Below are positions 6,486 through 15,409 of a stretch of 17,206 bases of DNA, piece by piece. Under the pieces are notes generated by a model that saw nothing but the letters and a program-made list of their open reading frames with translations, ran no database searches and had not been told where the DNA came from. Location of the stretch: positions 1-17,206 of the forward strand of contig JAFRBA010000157.1 of assembly GCA_017405115.1 (NCBI GenBank). Reading direction: 5' to 3'. How positions within the stretch are numbered: position 1 is the stretch's first letter; each line of letters opens with the position of its first letter. Position numbers and translations under genes: made by a program. This stretch comes from Kiritimatiellia bacterium. GTDB taxonomy: Bacteria; Verrucomicrobiota; Kiritimatiellia; RFP12; UBA1067.

Positions 6486-7205
6486 TCAGAAGTAGCCGTT
6501 GAGAATCGGCAGCACTTTGATGCGGTTGTCCATGATCAGGTTCACGAGGCCGATCTGGAAGCCCCACGGGCACTCGCGCGCATAGTTCACGAGGCCGATC
6601 TGGCAGCCGTGCAGTTCGTCGGTGAAGTTGAAGACTGGGGCGAGCTGGAGGCCGTACGCGACCTTGGCGTAGTTGCCGCCGATCGCGATGGACGCGCCGT
6701 AGCTCTGCTCGATCGCGATGTTGCAGATGCCCGCGCACTGGCAGCCCCACATGTAGTAGCCGTAGCTGCCGAGGAACTCGGAGTCCCAGCCCCAGAACTC
6801 GCCGGGACGGTAGCCGAAGAGGCCAGCTTCGAGACCCTTGGTCGTGCCGTAGGTGAAGTTGCCGCCGAGCGTGGCGCGCACGCCGAGGACGTCGGCCGAC
6901 GCCCAGTTGCACAGCGCGGAGACCTGGACGCCGCCCATCGTGTCGCGCGTCGCCATCGCGATGCCGCCGATGCCGATGCCGTACATCTTCGGCGCGTCGG
7001 AATAGAGGATGTTGAAGTCGATGCCGAACACGTCCCAGACCGCGCGCCCCCACGGGAACTGCACGGGCGAGGCAATGCCCAGCGCGATCGGCGTCCAGCC
7101 GATGGCCTCGTATCCGGTCTCGGTCTCCTCCTCTTCGGCGGCGAACGCCGGCGCGACTGCTGCGACGGCAAGGGCCGCCACTCCGATTTTCAGCATCTTG
7201 TTCAT
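6486..7205 (-). CDS. LA_2272-like outer-surface repeat protein
   Basis: 239 residues with a clear signal peptide (MNKMLKIGVAALAVAAVAPAFAA, cleavage near residue 23). The mature protein is rich in Gly, aromatic residues and alternating beta-type sequence, and ends in Phe (ILNGYF), as outer-membrane barrel proteins do. The repeats CQIGLVNYARECPWG and FQIGLVNLI near the C-terminus are the GxQIGLVN repeats that I associate with the LA_2272 surface-repeat family first named in Leptospira. Function is unknown; an outer-membrane or surface location is inferred. AAGGAG lies 11 nt upstream of the ATG. The gene precedes parB by nine bases, so parB may be read from its transcript. Confidence 0.7.
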   Translation of the reverse strand: MNKMLKIGVAALAVAAVAPAFAAEEEETETGYEAIGWTPIALGIASPVQFPWGRAVWDVFGIDFNILYSDAPKMYGIGIGGIAMATRDTMGGVQVSALCNWASADVLGVRATLGGNFTYGTTKGLEAGLFGYRPGEFWGWDSEFLGSYGYYMWGCQCAGICNIAIEQSYGASIAIGGNYAKVAYGLQLAPVFNFTDELHGCQIGLVNYARECPWGFQIGLVNLIMDNRIKVLPILNGYF

Positions 7206-7264
7206 TTTTTCTTCTGCTCCTTATGGATGGTGTTGTTGAAATTGCCTTTTCCTGCAACGGTGGT

Positions 7265-7270
7265 ATTCTA
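7265..7270 (-). promoter_or_regulatory. Possible -10 box for the LA_2272-like gene
   Basis: Minus strand TAGAAT followed by ACCACC. It overlaps the pssA stop codon and lies 59 nt upstream of the ATG at 7205. It lacks the extended TG and is weaker than the other boxes. Confidence 0.35.
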
Positions 7271-8155
7271 CACTTTCGGCGGCGCGGAGTCAAGGGCGTC
7301 GCCGCAGTTCCGCTCGTACCGCGCGCGGGTCCGGATGAACGCAGCCCAGGACACGGGGATGGTGAAGATGTAGCCCACGCCCATGACTCCGATCGTGAGC
7401 CAGAAGTTCGACACGAGGAACGCGACGAGCAGGAGAAGCCCCGCGAGCACGAACGGCAGGGCCTTTCTCCTGACATGCATCGACTTGAGCGATATCGTCG
7501 GCAGGCGGGAGGCCATGAGCGTGCCGACGAAGAGCAGCATGAAGACCCCGGTCCACGGATTCTGCAGGAACGTCGCGAACGCCGGAGACGCCCCCTTGGC
7601 GTCAAGCGCCAGCGAGAGAATGGCGGGCGTCAGGACCATCCAGCACCCCCCGGGCGCGGGGACGCCCGTGAAGAAGTGCTTCCAGTACGGAGCGGTCTCC
7701 TGCTCGAGCATCGTGTTGAACCTCGCCAGCCGGAAGCAGTCGCAGAGCGCGTAGTAGAGCGCGCATCCGAGGACGACGCGGATGAACGGCCTCGCCACAA
7801 CCGTGCCGTCGGCAAGCGTGTGGCCGGGGCCGCCGGTCATCCAGAAGTACATGAACATCGCCGGCGCCACGCCGAAGTTCACGAAGTCGGCGAGGGAGTC
7901 GAGCTCCGCTCCGAGCTTCGAGCTGGCGTCCAGCAGCCGCGCGATCCTGCCGTCGATCCCGTCGCATATGCACGCAACGAGAAGCGCCCACAGCGCGGAC
8001 AGAAAGCGCCCCTCGGACGAGAAGGATATCGACGTTATCCCGGCGCACGCCGCCATCGACGTGACAAGGTTCGGGACGATCGCCCTGAGCGGCACCCTGT
8101 CGGCCCTCGCCTCGCGCGGACGCCTGCGCCGCCCCCTCAGTCGGAATCGGCTCAT
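7268..8155 (-). CDS. pssA: CDP-diacylglycerol-serine O-phosphatidyltransferase
   Basis: 295 residues. The CDP-alcohol phosphatidyltransferase signature is exact: D68-G69-x2-A72-R73-x8-G82-x3-D86-x3-D90, within ICDGIDGRIARLLDASSK and the residues after it. The enzyme makes phosphatidylserine, the precursor of phosphatidylethanolamine, at the inner membrane. About six to eight hydrophobic segments follow, in line with the family; the first 25 residues are strongly basic (RGRRRRPREARADR). C-terminal segments such as ALPFVLAGLLLLVAFLVSNF are membrane helices. The motif alone does not separate PssA from other family members, but the length and the FVNFGVAPA region after the motif favour PssA. It lies 47 nt downstream of infC and is probably co-transcribed with it. 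Confidence 0.88.
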   Translation of the reverse strand: MSRFRLRGRRRRPREARADRVPLRAIVPNLVTSMAACAGITSISFSSEGRFLSALWALLVACICDGIDGRIARLLDASSKLGAELDSLADFVNFGVAPAMFMYFWMTGGPGHTLADGTVVARPFIRVVLGCALYYALCDCFRLARFNTMLEQETAPYWKHFFTGVPAPGGCWMVLTPAILSLALDAKGASPAFATFLQNPWTGVFMLLFVGTLMASRLPTISLKSMHVRRKALPFVLAGLLLLVAFLVSNFWLTIGVMGVGYIFTIPVSWAAFIRTRARYERNCGDALDSAPPKV

Positions 8156-8202
8156 GACCTGAAGCCTGATGGATGCATCCCGGGCATTTCAGTGGATCCC
8201 GC

Positions 8203-8778
8203 TCAGCTAACCGATATGCGGATGCCGCCGGGCTGGTTCGGCTGCGGCGCCGCAGCCTTGGGCCCCGTCTTGCGCGGCGGACCTATGAGGCAGAAGTGGA
8301 TGCGCCCGTCGGTGCGGGGTGCCTGCTCCACGCTGCACTCGTCCTTTATCATCTCCAGCACCTCGGCGATCTTGTCCTCGCCGATGTCGCGGTGTGCGTT
8401 CTCGCGGCCGCGGAACTGCAGCGAAAGCCTTACCTTGTTGCCAGCCGCCAGGAACTCGCGGATCTGGCGGAGCTTGTGGTTGATGTCGCCCACGTCGGTT
8501 CCGGGGTGGAACTTTATCTCCTTGACCTGGGTGTTCTTCTGGGCCCTGCGCTGCTGCTTGGCCTTTATGGACTCCTCGTACTTGAACTTGCCGTAGTCCA
8601 TTATCTTGCAGACCGGCGGGTTCGCGTTCGGCGTGATCTCGACCAGGTCGAGTCCGCGCGCCTCTGCCATGCGCTGCGCCTCTCGCGTAGCCATGACGCC
8701 GATCATCTGCCCCTGTGCGTCAAGAACGCGAACCTGCGGAACGCGTATCTTGTAGTTGACACGAGTGAACTGTCCGAT
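8203..8778 (-). CDS. infC: Translation initiation factor IF-3, ATC start
   Basis: 191 residues if translation starts at ATC 8778. IF-3 binds the 30S subunit and rejects incorrect start codons and initiator tRNA. The conserved N-domain is RVNYKIRVPQVRVLDAQGQ (residues 6-24), followed by MIGVMATREAQRMAE, GLDLVEITPNANPPVCKIMD and YGKFKYE. The C-domain is KEIKFHPGTDVGDINHKLRQ and onwards. The first in-frame ATG (8706) would cut off the conserved N-terminus. Upstream, the frame is closed by TGA at 8782-8784, and the only plausible initiator between is ATC, preceded by AGAGGTGA and three bases. Rare AUU/AUC starts on infC are the known basis of IF-3 autoregulation. Neither rpmI nor rplT follows; pssA does. 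Confidence 0.93.
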   Translation of the reverse strand: MGQFTRVNYKIRVPQVRVLDAQGQMIGVMATREAQRMAEARGLDLVEITPNANPPVCKIMDYGKFKYEESIKAKQQRRAQKNTQVKEIKFHPGTDVGDINHKLRQIREFLAAGNKVRLSLQFRGRENAHRDIGEDKIAEVLEMIKDECSVEQAPRTDGRIHFCLIGPPRKTGPKAAAPQPNQPGGIRISVS

Positions 8779-8781
8779 AAC

Positions 8782-8789
8782 TCACCTCT
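8782..8789 (-). promoter_or_regulatory. Shine-Dalgarno fixing the infC ATC start
   Basis: Minus strand AGAGGTGA, complementary to the 16S rRNA tail, with GTT then ATC (8778). The in-frame TGA lies within it, so no upstream start is possible. Confidence 0.7.
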
Positions 8790-8813
8790 CGTTTTTTGTG
8801 TTGAAGATATTGT

Positions 8814-8843
8814 ATTGTACCATATTCTGCGGACGGCGCGCAA
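8814..8843 (-). promoter_or_regulatory. infC promoter
   Basis: Minus strand TTGCGC (8838-8843), 18-nt spacer, TACAAT (8814-8819) with an extended TGG. A second overlapping TACAAT is at 8809-8814. The predicted leader is about 28 nt. Confidence 0.6.
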
Positions 8844-8853
8844 TCCCCGCGCA

Positions 8854-10545
<1,692 letters not shown>

Positions 10546-10554
10546 CAGCGGCAC

Positions 10555-10563
10555 ATTATACCA
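10555..10563 (-). promoter_or_regulatory. Extended -10 promoter of the GspE/PilB gene
   Basis: Minus strand TGGTATAAT ending 9 nt before ATG 10545. It lies 7 bp downstream of the stop codon of the preceding gene. No -35 is visible. Confidence 0.65.
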
Positions 10564-10567
10564 AAAA

Positions 10568-10933
10568 TCACTTCGCAGCGGGAGCCTGGCCCTGAGGGCC
10601 GGCCGCCTTGCCTGCGCGACGCGAGCTCGGAGGACGGGGCGAGAACGCCTTCTCTATCTCCTCCGTGAGCGACGGGATCTTGTCCTCGGCGACGCCGGCG
10701 CCCTTCAGCAGCTCGGCGACCTTCGCGCGGCGCTCGGCCTGGCGCTCCTTCATCCGCGCCTCGAACTTCGCGCGGTCGAACACCGGGCGCGCAGGGCGCT
10801 TGGCCGCCGCACCCTTGGGCGCCGCCGCCTCCACCTTCGCGGGAGCCTCCGCCTTCGCGGGAGCCTCCGCCTTGTCGGCGAAGACGCCGCCGGCCATCGC
10901 CGCCACCGCCACCGCAATCATCAGTTTCTTCAT
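10568..10933 (-). CDS. Small secreted Ala/Lys-rich protein
   Basis: 121 residues from ATG 10933, chosen because AAAGGAG lies 7 nt upstream and the product then begins with a textbook signal peptide (MKKLMIAVAVAAMAGGVFA). The mature N-terminus is a tandem repeat of AEAPAK units (DNA repeat at 10827-10880). A highly charged helical segment follows (FDRAKFEARMKERQAERRAK) with VAELLKGAGVAEDKIPSLTEEIEKAF. The tail is basic and rich in Pro and Gln. The helical part is reminiscent of periplasmic Spy/CpxP-like chaperones, but I see no firm motif. It lies 64 nt downstream of the WecA-like gene, so it is probably in the same operon. It has no exosortase-type C-terminal signal, so it is not an obvious substrate of the nearby exosortase. 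Confidence 0.7.
   Translation of the reverse strand: MKKLMIAVAVAAMAGGVFADKAEAPAKAEAPAKVEAAAPKGAAAKRPARPVFDRAKFEARMKERQAERRAKVAELLKGAGVAEDKIPSLTEEIEKAFSPRPPSSRRAGKAAGPQGQAPAAK
10827..10880. repeat. Three 18-bp tandem units encoding AEAPAK-type repeats
   Basis: Units at 10827-10844, 10845-10862 and 10863-10880. The first two differ at one base and the third diverges at its end. They encode the Ala/Lys/Pro spacer after the signal peptide. Confidence 0.75.
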
Positions 10934-10997
10934 CTTGTCTCTCCTTTCGGCTGTTTGCCTTTGTTGTTGTTTCACAAATCGTCCCGCCCGCACGGCC

Positions 10998-12866
10998 TCA
11001 CACCTCGCGCTCCGAGAACGAGAAGACCGTGACCCTCACGCCCGTCGGCTCGAGGACGCGCCGCACCACGCGCATCCACTCTTCCGTGACCTCGCACGCT
11101 ATGACGACCGCGTCGGCGTTCAGGCTGTTGATGATCTCCGGCGCCTGGTTGATCGTGCCGAAGACCTTGATCCCGCCTATGTACCGCCCGCGCAGGCACA
11201 GGTCGTCGTCGAGCAGGCCGACTATGATGCGGTCGTTGGCGGACGCGCTGCGCACAAGCTCGCGGCGGAACGTGCGGTACCGCAGCCCCGCGCCGTAGAC
11301 GAGCACGCGCGAGACGTCCCGCCTGTTTTTCAGCCGCGAGCAGTCTATGGCGTAGAAGAGGTCGCGCACCACGCTGCGCAGGACGCGCGCCGACGCCAGC
11401 GCGACGAACGAGACCGAGGCGTACGCAAGCGTCATCGCCTTCAGCCTCATGGTCGGCATCGACGGCCAGTAGTAGATGAACACGGACCCTCCCACGGCAC
11501 CGGCCACGCAGGCGACGAGGAGCCTGACGAAGTTGGACACCATGGCCCGCGACCAGATCGTCCTGTACGCCCTGAAGTACACAAGCGCCGCAAACACCGC
11601 CATGACCCTCACCAGCAGCGTGGTGCGCATGATGCGCATGTCCACCGGCATCCGCAGCGCCCACGCGCAGAGGAAATACACGCACACCAGCGCCAGCATG
11701 TCGAAGCCGACGAAGAACGGCACCGTCAGGCCGGCGATCCTGCGCCTCACGCCGCGGTCTTCGGAATGCGCCAGGCCGCCAAGGAGCCGCCCGGCGTCGA
11801 AGAGCTCTATCGACGAGTCGTGGAAGACGATGAACGCGGCGACGGACATGGCCCCGAGCCATAGCCCCGCCGAGCGAGACTGAAGCGACAGCGCCACAAG
11901 CCCGACAGTCACCGCGGCCGCCGCGATGCCGTACAGCACCCATGTCGCCTTCCGCTGGTTTAGCCCGACCGCACGCAGGATGCGATGGTGCAGGTGGTCG
12001 GTGTCGGCCGACATCACCTTGTCGGCCGCGGCGCCCCCGCCCCCAGACAGCACCCTCCGCAGCAGCCTCCTCAGGATGGCCAGCGAAGTGTCGAATACCG
12101 GCACGCCCATCGCCAGCAGCGGAACTCCGACCGACACGAGAAACGAATTCGGCGCCTGCGACGCAAGCGGCAGAACGGCTATCACGAAACCAAGGAACAT
12201 CGAACCGCAGTCGCCCAGGAACACCGACGCCGGATTGTAGTTGTAGCACAGGAAGCCAAGGAACCCGCCCATGAGGGCAAAGTAGAAGAGCGTTGTCTGC
12301 GGGTTCCGCGACAGGAACAGCGACCCGGCCATCCCGACGACGGCGATGAGCGCCAGGCCCGTCGCCAGCCCGTCAAGGCCGTCGATCAGGTTGAATGCGT
12401 TGATCGCGCCAGTCACCCACAGCACCGTCAGGAGGCAGTCGATCCACGCGGGCAGCGCCGGCCAGAGGACGCGGAATCCAAGCCCGGCCCACGCCCAGAC
12501 GAGGACGGCTATCGCGAGCTGCAGCGCCAGCTTCACGCGGGGACGCAGCGAAATCACGTCGTCTACCAGCCCGACAAGGGCCGTCGCCACTGCAAGCGCC
12601 GCCACCTTGTAGGCCGAGGAATCCTCCATTCCCTGCAGCCACGGCCGCCCCGTGGCGAAGTGGAAGATCGCGTATGGCACCAGCACGCCGACGACGATGG
12701 CAAGCCCGCCGCCGCGCGGTATCGGTATCTTGTTGATCCGCCGCGGGTCCGGACGGTCCACGAGTCCGAACCGCCGGTTGGTCTCGCGCACCAGCGGAGT
12801 CAGCATAAGCGTCGTCAGCAGAGTCGCGAAGAACACTATCGCGTACGGGATGATGTCTTCTATCAC
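10998..12866 (-). CDS. WecA/TagO-like polyprenyl-P sugar-1-P transferase fused to FlaA1/CapD-like region
   Basis: 622 residues from GTG 12866. Residues 1 to about 345 are a MraY/WecA-type multi-spanning transferase that links a HexNAc-1-phosphate to undecaprenyl phosphate: VGLVDDV (D102/D103), NAFNLIDGLDGLATG (156-170), FLGDCGSM (216-223) and DTDHLHHR (288-295). Residues 385-505 form a second membrane region (FRAYRTIWSRAMVSNFVRLL) like the N-terminus of FlaA1/CapD/WbpM proteins. Residues 519-617 form a Rossmann-like domain (RVLVYGAGLRYRTFRREL, VGLLDDDLCLRGRYIGGIKV). The dehydratase domain of FlaA1 is absent. The start overlaps the exosortase stop by 4 bp (GTGA), so the two are translationally coupled. 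The fusion suggests initiation and control of polysaccharide synthesis in one chain. The transferase call is firm; the role of the C-terminal part is inferred. Confidence 0.88.
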   Translation of the reverse strand: MIEDIIPYAIVFFATLLTTLMLTPLVRETNRRFGLVDRPDPRRINKIPIPRGGGLAIVVGVLVPYAIFHFATGRPWLQGMEDSSAYKVAALAVATALVGLVDDVISLRPRVKLALQLAIAVLVWAWAGLGFRVLWPALPAWIDCLLTVLWVTGAINAFNLIDGLDGLATGLALIAVVGMAGSLFLSRNPQTTLFYFALMGGFLGFLCYNYNPASVFLGDCGSMFLGFVIAVLPLASQAPNSFLVSVGVPLLAMGVPVFDTSLAILRRLLRRVLSGGGGAAADKVMSADTDHLHHRILRAVGLNQRKATWVLYGIAAAAVTVGLVALSLQSRSAGLWLGAMSVAAFIVFHDSSIELFDAGRLLGGLAHSEDRGVRRRIAGLTVPFFVGFDMLALVCVYFLCAWALRMPVDMRIMRTTLLVRVMAVFAALVYFRAYRTIWSRAMVSNFVRLLVACVAGAVGGSVFIYYWPSMPTMRLKAMTLAYASVSFVALASARVLRSVVRDLFYAIDCSRLKNRRDVSRVLVYGAGLRYRTFRRELVRSASANDRIIVGLLDDDLCLRGRYIGGIKVFGTINQAPEIINSLNADAVVIACEVTEEWMRVVRRVLEPTGVRVTVFSFSEREV

Positions 12867-14377
12867 CGCACCACCCCCTTCAGCAGGCCGAGGAAGACGG
12901 CCTGGCGCCTTTCGTCAGCCGTAGAGGAGTTCACCGTCACCATCGCCCAGCGGTCGATGCGGCGGCGCAGGCTCCTGTCCAACACGTCGCGCAGGATGCG
13001 GCGGACGTGCGACGACGTCCGGAATCCGTCCTGGTTGAAGAAGGTGTACGCGAAGCCGAGCGGCGCCGACGACTTCCTGCCCAGCGTGACAAGCCGCCAG
13101 TCGACGCCTCCGACGGCGACCCCGCGGGGATTCGACATCTGGAAGCCCTGCGTAGGAAGGCACATCTCCGGACGATGGATCGAGCTCTTGCTGCGCCCGC
13201 CGATTATGAGGGAGACGAGATGCCAGCTTCCGTCCGGCGCCGTATAGAGGCGCTTGTCTATGATCGTGTCGGACGGAAGAGTGTGCAGCTCTGCCTCGCT
13301 CGCCGGAACGACCTCCGAAGAATAGCCCGGCAATTCGCCAAGGCGAACCTCCGGCGCCTCGCAGAGCGCCGGCTCCATCATGAGCGCCTGGAGCGACATC
13401 ACGCTCCCCACCAGCAGCGTCGCGACCGAGACGACGAGCCACCCGCCGACACCAGTGCCGGACGGCCGCGGAGACGCCTCCACGGGGACGGCCCCGGATG
13501 CGGCCCCGCCGCCCGCCGGAACCGCGCCGCGCCGCGACTCGGCGACTTTCGACACCAGCCCCCCGGCCGCCACCATCAGGGCGACCGCCACGAGGAAGAC
13601 GACATACCCCGAGTAGTCGTGGTAGAACCCGGTCGCGAAGTCGGCGGAGCACGTTGCCGCGACGATCACTATCGAGAGAATCCGCACGACGTTGCCGACG
13701 ATAGCGATCGGAACCGACAGCGCGATCAGCGCCCAGCGCCGGAGCCATGTGGGCTGTGTGAAGTACGCATAGCCGGTCGTGAGGGCGACCATCGCGAAAA
13801 GAGACCTAAGTCCGCTGCACGGCTCCGCCACGTCGATCGTGAACGAGCCGGACGACGACGCGAGCATCGTCCCCTGCCGGACAATGTCAACCCCGCAGCC
13901 GTGCAGCAGGCTGTATGCGACCGAGACGGCGAAAATGCGAAGATGGATCGTAATCAGGTCGAGGAAGGAATGGAGAGGCATGCAAAACAGCAGGAAGAGG
14001 ATCGGGAAAAGCGCCCTCCGCGCAGTCGCCTTGCCGAAGAACGCAAGGGTCAGCGCGATCAGCAGCCCGACGAAGCCCAGGATCTCGAACCGTATCTGCA
14101 CCCCGCCGACGCCAATGTACCCGATGAAGAGGAACGGCAGGGCAAGCAGCAAGCCCCAGACCGAAGGCTCGCCCACGGAGTCTATGAGCTCCCTGCGCTC
14201 ACGCCAGAGGACGTAAAGGGAGAACAGGGGAACGTACCAGCCGTACGACAGGTCCTCCATGACGCCGCTGAACACGACCGGCGCATGCACCAGAAGCAGA
14301 AGACGGTATCCCCACAACGTCGCCAGAAGCGACGCCGCGAACAGCGCCGTGCGCACATGGATACTCCTAACCCGCAT
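12863..14377 (-). CDS. Exosortase (EpsH family) fused to EpsI-like domain
   Basis: 504 residues. Residues 1 to about 275 form a multi-spanning exosortase with the catalytic triad: C187 in AEPCSGLRSLFAM, R232 in GNVVRILS and H253 in GFYHDYSGYVVF. A Pro/Gly/Ala-rich linker and another membrane helix (WLVVSVATLLVGSVM) follow. The C-terminal EpsI-like domain (about 345-480) contains SDTIIDKRLYTAPDG, SIHRPEMCLPTQGF and an FFNQDGFRTSS segment. Exosortases cleave and sort proteins that carry a C-terminal PEP-CTERM-type signal, usually next to exopolysaccharide genes, as seen here with the WecA-like gene. The start is uncertain: ATG 14377 is 9 nt from TATAAT, while GTG 14356 has AGGAG at 7 nt. No substrate with a CTERM signal is visible in the window. 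Confidence 0.9.
   Translation of the reverse strand: MRVRSIHVRTALFAASLLATLWGYRLLLLVHAPVVFSGVMEDLSYGWYVPLFSLYVLWRERRELIDSVGEPSVWGLLLALPFLFIGYIGVGGVQIRFEILGFVGLLIALTLAFFGKATARRALFPILFLLFCMPLHSFLDLITIHLRIFAVSVAYSLLHGCGVDIVRQGTMLASSSGSFTIDVAEPCSGLRSLFAMVALTTGYAYFTQPTWLRRWALIALSVPIAIVGNVVRILSIVIVAATCSADFATGFYHDYSGYVVFLVAVALMVAAGGLVSKVAESRRGAVPAGGGAASGAVPVEASPRPSGTGVGGWLVVSVATLLVGSVMSLQALMMEPALCEAPEVRLGELPGYSSEVVPASEAELHTLPSDTIIDKRLYTAPDGSWHLVSLIIGGRSKSSIHRPEMCLPTQGFQMSNPRGVAVGGVDWRLVTLGRKSSAPLGFAYTFFNQDGFRTSSHVRRILRDVLDRSLRRRIDRWAMVTVNSSTADERRQAVFLGLLKGVVR
14364..14368 (-). promoter_or_regulatory. Shine-Dalgarno for an alternative exosortase start
   Basis: AGGAG on the minus strand lies 7 nt before in-frame GTG 14356 and inside the coding sequence if ATG 14377 is used. 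It leaves the start unresolved: leaderless ATG or SD-led GTG. Confidence 0.45.
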
Positions 14378-14386
14378 GTCTAGGTT

Positions 14387-14395
14387 ATTATACCA
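14387..14395 (-). promoter_or_regulatory. Extended -10 promoter of the exosortase operon
   Basis: Minus strand TGGTATAAT preceded by AAATA. It shares AATATGGTA with the infC promoter. It ends 9 nt before ATG 14377 and lies 22 nt downstream of the pyrD stop. No -35 is seen. Confidence 0.65.
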
Positions 14396-14416
14396 TATTT
14401 GCGGCAGCGGTGCGGC

Positions 14417-15340
14417 CTACGCGAGGGCACCGACAAGCGAGGAGACCGACGGAAAGCCATGCCTCTCGCAGTAGTCGACGATCCCGTCGTGGACGGCCGC
14501 GGCGACGCCGGGGTCCGCGAACGTCGCCGTCCCCACGGCCACGGCCGTCGCGCCAGCGAGCAGGAACTCGATCGCGTCCTTCGCCTCGTACACGCCGCCC
14601 ATCGCGAGGATCGGCAGCTTCGACGCGGCGTGCGCGTCGTACACTAGCTTCACCGCCGCCGGGTGGATGCCGCGGCCGGAGAGCCCGCCCGTGCGGTTGC
14701 CGAGGACCGGCACCCGCTTTTCGATGTCGATGACCATCGCCGGCATGGTGTTGATCATCGAAAGCGCGTCCGCGCCGGCGTCTTCGCACGCCCGCACGTA
14801 CGGAACTATCGACGGCACATTCGGCGCAAGCTTCACCAAGAGAGGGAGCTTCGTCGCCTTGCGAACCGCCGAGACGACCTCGCCCAGCACCTTCGGATCC
14901 TGTCCGAAGGTGTGACCCCCGGCCTTTACGTTCGGACAGCTCACGTTCATCTCAAGCGCGTCGACCGCGTCGCCGAGACGGTCGGCCACCTCCGCGTACT
15001 CGTCCACGCTGCGGCCCCAGATGTTGGCTATGAGCTTGACGTCGGCGCCCTCTTCCTTGCGCACCACCTGGTCGAAGAAAGGAACGGAGACGTCCAGGAA
15101 CTGCGCGACGCCAGTGCCCTGCAGTCCGATTGCGTTGACGAGCCCGCCCGGAACCTCCGCGTGGCGCGGCATCGCGTTCCCCGGCCACGGTTCGAGGCAG
15201 ATGCCCTTCGCCGTGACGGCTCCTATCTTCGAGTAGTCTACGGCGCCGCGGTACTCGAACCCGTACCCGAACGTGCCACTCGCCGTGGCTACCGGACTCG
15301 TCATCTCAAGTCCGCCTAGATTAACCTTCAAATCAACCAT
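14417..15340 (-). CDS. pyrD: Dihydroorotate dehydrogenase, class 1B-like catalytic subunit
   Basis: 307 residues. It oxidises dihydroorotate to orotate in pyrimidine synthesis with FMN. Visible are the N-terminal MTSPVATASGTFGYG (13-27), GLVNAIGLQGTG (66-77), the catalytic Cys C135 in LEMNVSCPNVKAGG (class 1 enzymes use Cys, class 2 use Ser), MINTMPAMVIDIEKR, GGLSGRGIHPAAV, and the FMN-phosphate site MGGVYEAKDAIEFLLAGA. The length and sequence fit class 1B, which normally works with the iron-sulfur/FAD subunit PyrK; no pyrK is in the window. The start is firm: AAAGGAG at 15346-15352 with a 5-nt spacer. Five bases upstream of that site lies the end of the RAYT element, so the original upstream promoter or partner gene is displaced. 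Confidence 0.93.
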   Translation of the reverse strand: MVDLKVNLGGLEMTSPVATASGTFGYGFEYRGAVDYSKIGAVTAKGICLEPWPGNAMPRHAEVPGGLVNAIGLQGTGVAQFLDVSVPFFDQVVRKEEGADVKLIANIWGRSVDEYAEVADRLGDAVDALEMNVSCPNVKAGGHTFGQDPKVLGEVVSAVRKATKLPLLVKLAPNVPSIVPYVRACEDAGADALSMINTMPAMVIDIEKRVPVLGNRTGGLSGRGIHPAAVKLVYDAHAASKLPILAMGGVYEAKDAIEFLLAGATAVAVGTATFADPGVAAAVHDGIVDYCERHGFPSVSSLVGALA

Positions 15341-15357
15341 GCCATCTCCTTTCCCCC

Positions 15358-15399
15358 AAAAGGGTCAGACCCTTCCGTATATGCTTTACTGTATATGCT
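15358..15399. repeat. Left 42-bp inverted repeat of the RAYT element
   Basis: Exact reverse complement of 16577-16618. It contains the palindrome GGGTCAGACCC (15362-15372) and two direct copies of GTATATGCT. Transcribed toward pyrD, the palindrome makes a small hairpin followed by TTTT, close to the Shine-Dalgarno. Confidence 0.9.
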
Positions 15400-15409
15400 G
15401 AACCTCCGC

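Noticed and set aside
5712..7373. 553-codon open frame on the plus strand
   Set aside because: It spans parB and the surface-protein gene in antisense; the Arg/Asp/Val-rich composition is typical of shadows in GC-rich DNA.
13007..14383. 458-codon open frame on the plus strand
   Set aside because: Antisense to the exosortase gene; low-complexity charged sequence.
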